A model generated the notes under the pieces. It saw only the letters and a program-made list of their open reading frames with translations, was not told the origin of the DNA and made no database searches. From the NCBI GenBank assembly GCA_002372175.1, contig DFIS01000072.1, positions 1-11,585 on the forward strand: 11,585 bases of DNA, in the 5' to 3' direction. Each line of letters opens with the position of its first letter. Position 1 is the stretch's first letter. This DNA is from Solobacterium sp. UBA3691. GTDB lineage: Bacteria; Bacillota_I; Bacilli_A; Erysipelotrichales; Erysipelotrichaceae. Positions 1-5,906 of this stretch are shown one piece after another. The translations under genes and the position numbers were made by a program.

Positions 1-59
1 TGATACTTACAATTCCATTTCGTGTGTGATAGACTATGCAGGTCATCGGTGTATGCCAT
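1..59 (-). CDS. tnpA: IS200/IS605-family transposase, N-terminal fragment (cut by window edge)
   Basis: Translation from the ATG at 59-57 gives MAYTDDLHSLSHTKWNCKY, and the frame is open to the window edge. The SLSHTKWNCKY block closely resembles the conserved start of IS200-type Y1 (HUH single-strand) transposases, which usually continues with a HIVFxPKYRRK-like stretch. The catalytic HUH pair and tyrosine would lie outside the window. These enzymes excise and insert single-stranded DNA at short target sequences by recognising end hairpins, without terminal inverted repeats or target duplication. A strong AGGAGG ribosome binding site lies 6 bases upstream of the ATG. The family call rests on only 19 residues recognised from memory; whether the full protein is intact cannot be seen. 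Confidence 0.8.
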   Translation of the reverse strand, partial: MAYTDDLHSLSHTKWNCKY

Positions 60-112
60 GATAAACCTCCTCTTATTCCTTTCGTTGTAGTTTCGCAGAC
101 CACACACGAAAT
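17..112. repeat. Perfect 12-base inverted repeat around the tnpA start region
   Basis: ATTTCGTGTGTG at 17-28 is the exact reverse complement of CACACACGAAAT at 101-112. In a minus-strand transcript the leader arm (112-101) can pair with the coding arm (28-17, about codons 11 to 15), enclosing the ribosome binding site and start codon in a 72-base loop. The leader arm overlaps the last two bases of the putative -10 box, so mainly transcripts starting further upstream would form the full stem. Confidence 0.7.
66..71 (-). promoter_or_regulatory. Ribosome binding site of tnpA
   Basis: The minus strand reads AAGAGGAGGTTTATCATG, a full AGGAGG core 6 bases from the ATG. It fixes the tnpA start. The same core is complementary to an upstream CCTCCT (126-121 on the minus strand), which could mask it in longer transcripts. 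Confidence 0.8.
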
Positions 113-116
113 TATA
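111..116 (-). promoter_or_regulatory. Putative -10 box of the tnpA promoter
   Basis: The minus strand has a perfect TATAAT at 116-111, about 50 bases before the tnpA ATG. No good -35 box is seen at 16 to 18 bases (best matches ATGAAG or CATGAA), so the promoter would be weak. Transcription would start near 104. The native mRNA would then lack the anti-Shine-Dalgarno segment at 121-129 and most of the upstream arm of the 12-base inverted repeat. Confidence 0.4.
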
Positions 117-132
117 AGCCAGGAGGCTTTTT
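116..132. repeat. Small hairpin carrying an anti-Shine-Dalgarno sequence
   Basis: A 5-base-pair stem pairs 116-120 with 125-129 around a 4-base loop. On the minus strand it reads AAGCC-TCCT-GGCTT, so a CCTCCT complementary to the tnpA ribosome binding site lies in the upstream arm and loop. On the plus strand the stem is followed by a T run (128-132), so it could act as a weak terminator there. Both the hairpin and the complementarity to 63-71 are seen directly; the function is inferred. Confidence 0.5.
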
Positions 133-162
133 CTTCATGATCTCTCCGCTAAAGCTTTTTGG

Positions 163-183
163 ACCCCCAGACTATCTGGGGGT
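163..183 (+). terminator. Perfect hairpin with a plus-strand T run; probable IS end hairpin
   Basis: Nine perfect base pairs (163-171 with 175-183) enclose a 3-base loop, with five consecutive C-G pairs. On the plus strand the stem runs straight into TTTTAA (183-188), the form of a rho-independent terminator for transcription antisense to tnpA. On the minus strand no T run follows, so it is unlikely to stop transcripts coming from glgA. Its place near the element tip also fits the subterminal hairpin that IS200/IS605 transposases bind as single-stranded DNA. The two roles are compatible. Confidence 0.6.
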
Positions 184-198
184 TTTAATGGCTTTGCC

Positions 199-228
199 AA
201 TAAAGGGATCCCCATACGGAGATCCCTT
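199..228 (-). terminator. Rho-independent terminator of the glgCDA operon
   Basis: Fourteen bases after the glgA stop, minus-strand AAGGGATC (228-221) pairs with GATCCCTT (210-203). The stem continues through one G-T wobble (211/220) and two C-G pairs to a GTAT loop, 11 pairs in all, followed by TTTATT. The wobble would be a C-A mismatch in a plus-strand RNA, which favours the minus direction. The T run is short, so some read-through into the neighbouring insertion sequence is plausible. Confidence 0.75.
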
Positions 229-242
229 CGTCTTCTTAAAGA

Positions 243-1694
243 TCAGCCCTGCCAGTTACATAACTGGTAATAGAGCTCTTCATAGATGCCTGCACTCTTC
301 TCCCAGCTGACATCGGTATTCATTGCGGCTTTGACAAGTCCCTTCCAGCCCGGTCTGTTGTCATAGTAGACACTGACCGCATACTGCAGTGTATGGAGCA
401 TATCATCCGCATTGATTGCACCAAAGCTGAAGCCGTTGCCTTCACCTGTATATTCATTGAACGGTGTGACTGTATCCCGCAGACCGCCGGTCTCACGCAC
501 CAGAGGCAGTGCGCCGTAACGCATGGCGATCAGCTGACCGATACCGCACGGTTCATAGATCGAAGGCATCAGGAAGATATCAGAACCTGCATAGATCCTG
601 TGTGCCAGTTCCTCGTTATATCCGCAGTAGTAGACAGCCTGCCCCTTGTAGGAGCTTTCCATCCACTTGAAGGCATTTTCAGCATTGGCTTCACCGGTGC
701 CGAGAACGACAAACTGTACTTTCATATCCAGGATCTGCTGGATCCTGTCAGTAATCAGGTAGATGCCCTTCTGTGATGTCAGACGTGAAACCAGACCGAT
801 CAGACATGTATCATCGCTGACCTCAAGCCCCAGCTCTTCCTGCAGTGCTTTCTTGTTTGCACGCTTGCCGGAGACCCAGCTCTTGGCATCGTAGTTCTTC
901 TGCAGCAGTGCATCTGTCTTGGGATCCCAGAGCTTGGTATCGATACCGTTGACGATACCCCAGAGATCCTGACGGCGGTAGCGCAGTACGGAATCCATAC
1001 GTTCGCCAAAGCTCTCACTGAGGATCTCATTGGCATATGTAGGAGAGACCGTCGTTACCTTATCCGCATAGACGATACCTGCCTTCATGAAGCTGATACC
1101 TGTATCAAACTTGATGGAACCGTTGTCAAAGTAGTAGTAATCAAGACCGAGACAGCTTTCCATCATATCTACACCGAAGTTGCCCTGGAAGGCCAGGTTA
1201 TGGATCGTATAGACATGCTTGATATTCTGATAACGGTAGTCATCCGCGTAACATGCATGGCACATCAGCGGGATCATACCGGTCTGCCAGTCATTGGAAT
1301 TGATCACATTCGGCCACCAGTCGATAAAGTAGATCATATCCAGAACGGCTCTCTGGAAGAATGCGAAACGTTCTCCGTCATCGGTATATCCGTACAGACC
1401 TTCCCTTTCGAAGTATCCCTGATGTTCGATGAAGTAGTAGACGACACCGTCCACTTCGGCTTTATAGTATGTTGCAGGCTGGTCGATCCAACCGGAATGG
1501 ATCTGGATCGTACCGAGTCTTTCCAGCTGATCATAGTACTTCGCAATGATCTTGCTGTAGAGCGGGAGTACTACACGTACATCATGACCGCGCTTGGCCA
1601 GTGTATTCGGAAGACTTCCGATAACGTCAGCCAGACCTCCGGTCTTGATGAAGGGCAGTCCTTCACCCGCCGCAAATAAGACAGATCTTCCCAT
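243..1694 (-). CDS. glgA: Glycogen synthase (ADP-glucose alpha-1,4-glucosyltransferase)
   Basis: This 483-residue protein transfers glucose from ADP-glucose to the non-reducing end of a growing alpha-1,4-glucan in the cytoplasm. It is a full-length GT5/GT-B enzyme. The N-terminal domain carries KTGGLADV (17-24), the ADP-glucose loop typical of bacterial glycogen synthases, then NDWQTGM (134-140) and TIHNLAFQG (163-171). The C-terminal domain carries LVSRLTSQKG (301-310), with the usual Arg and Lys, and PSIYEPCG (377-384), with the conserved glutamate at 381, followed by the glycine-rich ETGGLRDTV. The start is supported by AGGAGG overlapping the glgD TAG stop, 8 bases away. It is the last gene of glgCDA and uses the ADP-glucose made by the two genes before it. 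Nothing in it looks damaged. Confidence 0.97.
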   Translation of the reverse strand: MGRSVLFAAGEGLPFIKTGGLADVIGSLPNTLAKRGHDVRVVLPLYSKIIAKYYDQLERLGTIQIHSGWIDQPATYYKAEVDGVVYYFIEHQGYFEREGLYGYTDDGERFAFFQRAVLDMIYFIDWWPNVINSNDWQTGMIPLMCHACYADDYRYQNIKHVYTIHNLAFQGNFGVDMMESCLGLDYYYFDNGSIKFDTGISFMKAGIVYADKVTTVSPTYANEILSESFGERMDSVLRYRRQDLWGIVNGIDTKLWDPKTDALLQKNYDAKSWVSGKRANKKALQEELGLEVSDDTCLIGLVSRLTSQKGIYLITDRIQQILDMKVQFVVLGTGEANAENAFKWMESSYKGQAVYYCGYNEELAHRIYAGSDIFLMPSIYEPCGIGQLIAMRYGALPLVRETGGLRDTVTPFNEYTGEGNGFSFGAINADDMLHTLQYAVSVYYDNRPGWKGLVKAAMNTDVSWEKSAGIYEELYYQLCNWQG

Positions 1695-1702
1695 GTTTCC
1701 TC

Positions 1703-2815
1703 CTAGATGCGGTCAAGACGCTTGACATAGATCGGTGTCGGCTCGTAACTTGTCAGACGGTCAATATTCTTGACCTGTGCATACTTATCGACAACCACGT
1801 TTTCAAGGTAGACATCCTTACCGATCACCGCATCCTCGAGAATGATGCAGTTCTTGACGACGGCACCCTCACCGATTCTTACGTTACGGCCAAGGATCGA
1901 TCCGTCAACTGTACCTTCAATGACACAGCCGTTGGCGATGACGCTGTCCTTTGCTGTTCCGCTGTCGTGGAAACGTGTCGGGCAGGAGTCATTGGTCTGT
2001 GTGTAGATTGGCCAGTCAGGCTTGAACAGAAGCGCACTGACGGCCGGATGCTTCAGCTCCATGCAGTTGCGGTAGTACTCGGACAGGGAGTTCAGGCATG
2101 CCACATAGCCGCGTACCTGGAAACCGCGGATATCCAGTTGTTCTACGGAATCCGCAAGAATATCCTTGAGCCAGTAGAGTGAAGAAGTCTTCGTTGCCTT
2201 TTCTACCAGATCAATAAACAGTGATTTCTTCATCAGGTAAGCTTCCAGAGAGATCAGACGGTTCTTGTTGTTGCCGCGGTTCTTCTCAAAGGAAGTAACT
2301 CTCTTCTCGCTGTCCAGCTTGACGACATCACAGCCCAGGAAGCTCGTTCTTGCCTCATTGGTGGATGTATAGAGAACAGTGACATCTGCACCTGTATCGA
2401 GATGTTTCTTCATTACATCCGTAAAGTCCAGAGAATAAACGAAATAGCTCGGTGCGATCAGCACATACGGATTGCTGTCTCTCTGGATATACTGCATATT
2501 CAGCTCAAAGTTGGCAATATCCGTATTGTATACGAGTGAGGAGAACATCTTCTCACCGTAGAGGACCTGCAGTTTGCCTCTCTTGGAGTTGATGTTGTAT
2601 CTCTGTCCGTTGCCCAGATGTTCGATCAGGTTACGGGGTTTTTCCTTACAGTAGACCTGAACATTGTTGATACCGCTGTTGGTCATGTTACTTAAGATAA
2701 CATCAATGATACGGTAACGTCCGAGGAAAGAAACGGCAGGTACAGGACGATACTCACCGAGACCATCGATGACAGCTGTATCGCCTTCAAAATTGATAAT
2801 ACCAAGTGCATTCAT
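1703..2815 (-). CDS. glgD: GlgD, probable regulatory subunit of glucose-1-phosphate adenylyltransferase
   Basis: The 370-residue protein is a paralogue of GlgC with the same plan: an N-terminal nucleotidyltransferase-like domain and a C-terminal left-handed beta-helix (about residues 285 to 350, with hexapeptide-type repeats such as IANGCVIEG and ILGRNVRIG). The catalytic signatures are missing. The glycine-rich AGGRGTRL loop is replaced by INFEGDTAVIDGL near residues 7 to 19, and the SGDH metal/substrate motif is replaced by APSYF (121-125). This is the known pattern of Bacillota GlgD, which forms hetero-oligomers with GlgC and raises its activity while having little or none alone. It starts 1 base after the glgC stop, with AGGAGG about 10 bases upstream inside the glgC end, so the two subunits are probably translated in step. 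The regulatory role is known for the family and inferred here. Confidence 0.93.
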   Translation of the reverse strand: MNALGIINFEGDTAVIDGLGEYRPVPAVSFLGRYRIIDVILSNMTNSGINNVQVYCKEKPRNLIEHLGNGQRYNINSKRGKLQVLYGEKMFSSLVYNTDIANFELNMQYIQRDSNPYVLIAPSYFVYSLDFTDVMKKHLDTGADVTVLYTSTNEARTSFLGCDVVKLDSEKRVTSFEKNRGNNKNRLISLEAYLMKKSLFIDLVEKATKTSSLYWLKDILADSVEQLDIRGFQVRGYVACLNSLSEYYRNCMELKHPAVSALLFKPDWPIYTQTNDSCPTRFHDSGTAKDSVIANGCVIEGTVDGSILGRNVRIGEGAVVKNCIILEDAVIGKDVYLENVVVDKYAQVKNIDRLTSYEPTPIYVKRLDRI

Positions 2816-2816
2816 C

Positions 2817-3953
2817 TTATTTGCCCTCCTGCTTTTCCGCTACCAGTTCAATATGTTCGCTGTTCTTCTTGCCGTATTTTGCGCCTTTGGGAATGACCAT
2901 GTTTTCCGCAACGATGCAGCGTGTGATCGTCGCATTCTCACCGATCACCGTGCCGGGCATGATGACACTGTCAATGACCTTGGCACCCTTGGCAACCTTG
3001 ACATTCGTACCGAGAACAGAATTCAGTACGTTTCCTTCAACGACACAGCCTTCGGTAATATAACAGTTCTTAACCGATGCATCCGGTCCGATATACTGCG
3101 GCAGTGCGTTGACATCTTCCGTATAGATCTTCCAGCTGGCATCCGCAAGGTCGAGCTCATTGTTGGCATTGAGCAGATCCATGTTGGCTTCCCACAGGGA
3201 ATCAACAGTACCTACATCCTTCCAGTAACCCTTGAATCTGTACGCAAACAGGTTCATCTTGTCCTTCAGATATGTCGGAATGATATCGTGTCCGAAATCA
3301 TGACGGGATTCTGCATTTGCGGCATCAGCCAGCAGATACTGTCTCAGCTTCTTATATGTGAAGATATAGATACCCATACTGGCAAGGTTGCTCTTGGGTT
3401 CTTTCGGTTTTTCTTCGAACTCAAGGATACGGTCACCCTCACCGGTATTCATGATACCGAAACGGCTGGCTTCCTTCATCGGAACTTCCAGTACGGCGAT
3501 CGTCGCATCGGCTCCCTTCATCTTGTGGTAACCGAGCATCTTTGCATAATTCATTTTATAAATATGGTCACCGGACAGGATCAGCACATACTCGGGATCG
3601 ATACTGTCAAGGAAATCGATATTCTGTGTGATCGCGTCGGCTGTACCCTGATATACTTCAAAGTCTTCGGTTGCCTTCTCACGCGGGGAGAGCACGTATA
3701 CGCCGCCGTCGTTGATGTCAAGACCCCAGTACTGGTCTTTTGCGACATAGGAATTCAGTAAAACAGATTCGTACTGTGTCAGAACACCGACAGTGGAAAT
3801 ATCAGAGTTAGCACAGTTGCTCAGAGGGAAGTCAATGATCCTGTATTTACCGCCGAAATTGACGGCAGGCTTTGCGACTTTTGAGGTTAACTCAAAAAGA
3901 CGGGTTCCACGTCCGCCCGCTAAGATCATTGCTACCATATTATTTGATCTCAT
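2817..3953 (-). CDS. glgC: Glucose-1-phosphate adenylyltransferase, catalytic subunit (ADP-glucose pyrophosphorylase)
   Basis: The protein (378 residues) makes ADP-glucose and pyrophosphate from ATP and glucose-1-phosphate, the committed step of bacterial glycogen synthesis. The N-terminal Rossmann-like domain has the intact signature ILAGGRGTRL (10-19), then KPAVNFGGKYRIIDFPLSN (28-46), SGDHIY (127-132, catalytic aspartate 129) and FEEKP (179-183), with KDVGT at 245-249. A left-handed beta-helix of hexapeptide repeats follows from about residue 287 to 358. The start ATG has GGGAGG 9 bases upstream. It is the first gene of glgCDA, preceded by a 65-base gap with a consensus -10 box, so synthesis genes may be controlled apart from the degradation cluster. 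The length fits the family and all expected residues are present. Confidence 0.97.
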   Translation of the reverse strand: MRSNNMVAMILAGGRGTRLFELTSKVAKPAVNFGGKYRIIDFPLSNCANSDISTVGVLTQYESVLLNSYVAKDQYWGLDINDGGVYVLSPREKATEDFEVYQGTADAITQNIDFLDSIDPEYVLILSGDHIYKMNYAKMLGYHKMKGADATIAVLEVPMKEASRFGIMNTGEGDRILEFEEKPKEPKSNLASMGIYIFTYKKLRQYLLADAANAESRHDFGHDIIPTYLKDKMNLFAYRFKGYWKDVGTVDSLWEANMDLLNANNELDLADASWKIYTEDVNALPQYIGPDASVKNCYITEGCVVEGNVLNSVLGTNVKVAKGAKVIDSVIMPGTVIGENATITRCIVAENMVIPKGAKYGKKNSEHIELVAEKQEGK

Positions 3954-3962
3954 GAATGTAAT

Positions 3963-3968
3963 CCTCCC
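3963..3968 (-). promoter_or_regulatory. Ribosome binding site of glgC
   Basis: The minus strand reads GGGAGGATTACATTCATG, a strong purine core 9 bases from the ATG at 3953. It supports this start over the internal methionine at codon 6. Confidence 0.75.
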
Positions 3969-3983
3969 AGATTAGACACTATT

Positions 3984-3989
3984 ATTATA
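3984..3989 (-). promoter_or_regulatory. Probable -10 box of the glgCDA promoter
   Basis: In the 65-base gap between folC and glgC the minus strand has a perfect TATAAT at 3989-3984. A TTGAAC (4017-4012) would serve as a -35 box, but its spacing of 22 bases is too long; at 17 bases only CGTATA is found. Either the promoter is weak at -35 and needs an activator, or it works mainly through its -10 region. No terminator hairpin lies in the gap, so read-through from folC is also possible. Confidence 0.5.
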
Positions 3990-4018
3990 CCTTGTAATTT
4001 GTGAAATATACGTTCAAT

Positions 4019-5233
4019 TTATCCATTATTCAATAAATAATCTCTTACGATGCTGATAAAGTACAAAGATCCGGAGATGACCACGGTTCCGTTTGCTCCG
4101 GCATCCTCTTCCGCACGCTGCAGAGCTTTCTGCCAGTCCTCCTCCATGATCGTCCCCTCAACAGCCAGATGTGCTGCCGTATCCGCCCTGTACATCGCAA
4201 ACTGCGTGACATACAGACGGTCTGAAGCATCTCTCATCATGGCTGCCATCTCCTGTCCCTGCTTATCTGCCAGAGCACTGAAAACACCGATCCGCGGATG
4301 CGAAAGATCCTGCATGGACGCGGTAAGAGCGCGCATGCCCTCTTCATTGTGTGCACCGTCAAGGATGATCACCGGATGTTCGGAAACCACCTCAAACCTG
4401 CCTGCCCACATACAGCTCTGCAGGACGTTCTTCACGGTATCCGTATGGATGTCAAAGCCAAGCATACGGAATGCCTCGAGGGCTACGGACGCATTGGCCT
4501 TCTGGTATTCGCCGTATGCTTTCAGTTCATATTCATCGCCATCGTAACGGAAACGCTGTCCGCCAAGGGACACGTATTCTGCCGCCTTGATCAGTTCCGC
4601 ATGCCTGCTGAGGGCTGTTTCTCTGACCGCTGTCTCTGCCTCTTCGTTCAGATAGCCGATCAGCACTCTGCCGTTTGGCTTGATGATACCGGCTTTCTCC
4701 CCGGCTATTTTGGCATAGGTATCACCCAGACGGTCCATATGATCCATACCGATCGTGGTAATGACGGAAAGCTCCGGATGGTGCATCGTATTTGTGCCGT
4801 CCAGTCTGCCGCCAAGACCAACTTCCATCACCGCCCAGTCGACCTGCTGTTCCCTGAAATACACGGATGCCAGCAGAACATCGATCTCAAACATGGCCAG
4901 ATCCTGTTCTTCGATAAAGTCATGGTATGTATTGACCAGTCTGAGCAGATCTTCTTCCGGTATCCAGCGGTCATTGATCCGTATTCTGTCTCTGTGCTCC
5001 ACAAGATGCGGTGAAGTAAACATACCGACCTTATACCCCTGGCTCATCAGCAGATGGGCAATATAGTTTGTGACCGAACCCTTGCCGTTGGTGCCGGCAA
5101 TATGGACGGAACGGAAGCTGTCCTGAGGATCACCCATCAGTTTCATTGCCTGCTGAAAATGCGCAAACCCGTGTTCACGGCTGCGTCTGCTCATGATCCA
5201 TTCAGCGGCTTTTCCTGCATCTGTAAACTTCAT
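4019..5233 (-). CDS. folC: Bifunctional-type folylpolyglutamate synthase / dihydrofolate synthase
   Basis: This 404-residue Mur-ligase-fold enzyme adds glutamate to folates (and in many bacteria to dihydropteroate) using ATP. Motifs in order are the P-loop GTNGKGS (47-53), FTSPHL (72-77), EVGLGGRLDGTN (137-148), IGMDHMDRLG (161-170), GEKAGIIKP (178-186) and LDGAHN (291-296) of the C-terminal domain. The frame is open upstream for 26 more codons, to 5311. I chose the ATG at 5233 because MKFTDAGKAAEW is a normal FolC beginning and this ATG shares ATGA with the ung stop; the longer form would run 26 codons into ung and add non-family sequence. No strong ribosome binding site is seen, so translation probably depends on coupling to ung. 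Whether it has both activities cannot be told from sequence alone. Confidence 0.93.
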   Translation of the reverse strand: MKFTDAGKAAEWIMSRRSREHGFAHFQQAMKLMGDPQDSFRSVHIAGTNGKGSVTNYIAHLLMSQGYKVGMFTSPHLVEHRDRIRINDRWIPEEDLLRLVNTYHDFIEEQDLAMFEIDVLLASVYFREQQVDWAVMEVGLGGRLDGTNTMHHPELSVITTIGMDHMDRLGDTYAKIAGEKAGIIKPNGRVLIGYLNEEAETAVRETALSRHAELIKAAEYVSLGGQRFRYDGDEYELKAYGEYQKANASVALEAFRMLGFDIHTDTVKNVLQSCMWAGRFEVVSEHPVIILDGAHNEEGMRALTASMQDLSHPRIGVFSALADKQGQEMAAMMRDASDRLYVTQFAMYRADTAAHLAVEGTIMEEDWQKALQRAEEDAGANGTVVISGSLYFISIVRDYLLNNG

Positions 5234-5898
5234 ATATTTCTGATCTGCCAGTCGATTGGCTTGATTCCTTTCTCCTGTAAAAAGGCATTTGCCTGTGAAA
5301 AGTGACGGCATCCGAAGAAACCGTTATATGCGGACAGCGGTGAGGGATGCGGTGCTTCCAGGACAAGATGTCTTGATCTGTCGATCATCTTTGCCTTGTC
5401 TCTGGCATTTCTTCCCCACAGCAGGAAGACCGTCGGTTCCTCTCTCTCATTGACCTTCATGATCGCTCTGTCGGTAAATGTCTCCCAGCCCTTTCCGGCA
5501 TGCGCATGCGACTTTCCTTCCTCTACCGTCAGGATCGTATTGAGCAGGAATACACCCTGTCTTGCCCACGGCATCAGGTATCCGTTATTCGGCAGATAAC
5601 AGCCGACATCGCTCTTCAGCTCCCGGTAGATATTCTGCAGACTGGGCGGGATCTCCACCCCGGGATTGACTGAGAAGCACATCCCGTGTGCCTGTCCCTC
5701 ACGGATATACGGATCCTGTCCGAGGATCACGACCTTGATATCCGGCAGATCGGTATTTTCAAAAGCACTGAATACCTGTACCTTCGGAGGAAAGATCTTC
5801 TTGTGTTCATACTCCTCATGTACAAAAGCAGCCAGTTTCTGAAAGTAAGGCTCGGCAAATTCATTCTTTAGCCATGGTGTCCAGTGATTCTGCTTCAT
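5230..5898 (-). CDS. ung: Uracil-DNA glycosylase, family 1
   Basis: This 222-residue enzyme removes uracil from DNA and starts base-excision repair. All family 1 landmarks are present: the water-activating loop GQDPY (60-64, catalytic aspartate 62), the uracil-stacking region HGMCFSV (71-77), GVFLLN (115-120, with the uracil-specificity asparagine 120), and the HPSPLS loop (184-189, catalytic histidine 184). The length is normal. The start ATG lies 8 bases after the TAG of the lipoprotein gene, with an AGGAG beginning inside that stop and 5 bases from the ATG. Its end overlaps the folC start by ATGA. Its place in a glycogen-degradation cluster is probably shared transcription rather than shared function. 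Confidence 0.97.
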   Translation of the reverse strand: MKQNHWTPWLKNEFAEPYFQKLAAFVHEEYEHKKIFPPKVQVFSAFENTDLPDIKVVILGQDPYIREGQAHGMCFSVNPGVEIPPSLQNIYRELKSDVGCYLPNNGYLMPWARQGVFLLNTILTVEEGKSHAHAGKGWETFTDRAIMKVNEREEPTVFLLWGRNARDKAKMIDRSRHLVLEAPHPSPLSAYNGFFGCRHFSQANAFLQEKGIKPIDWQIRNI

Positions 5899-5906
5899 TG
5901 TTTCTC

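Larger units (their letters stand above)
1..190 (-). mobile_element. Left end of an IS200/IS605-like insertion sequence (outer tip approximate)
   Basis: The tnpA start, its structured leader and a subterminal perfect hairpin at 163-183 form the usual layout of an IS200-type left end. The element sits just downstream of the glgA terminator, with its transposase in the same direction as the glycogen operon. Family members have no terminal inverted repeats, so the outer tip cannot be placed exactly. It probably falls between the hairpin (183) and the terminator (203); 190 is a nominal limit. The right end lies outside the window. Confidence 0.6.

Noticed and set aside
2769..3761. A 330-codon open frame on the plus strand opposite glgC and the start of glgD
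   Set aside because: It lies wholly antisense to well-recognised genes with intact catalytic motifs, its translation has no recognisable domain, and no ribosome binding site or promoter supports it. Long antisense frames are expected from the codon bias here.
4002..4016. Catabolite-responsive (cre) operator before glgC
   Set aside because: The dyad has an odd length and lacks the central CG and the TTTCA half-site of a cre box, so it is kept only as an unassigned dyad.
4298..5014. A 238-codon plus-strand open frame opposite folC
   Set aside because: It is a shadow of folC, with no family resemblance and cysteine/histidine-rich, non-protein-like composition.
5234..5311. A longer folC starting at 5311
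   Set aside because: The extra 26 residues would overlap ung and do not resemble FolC; the ATG at 5233 overlapping the ung stop is a standard coupled start.
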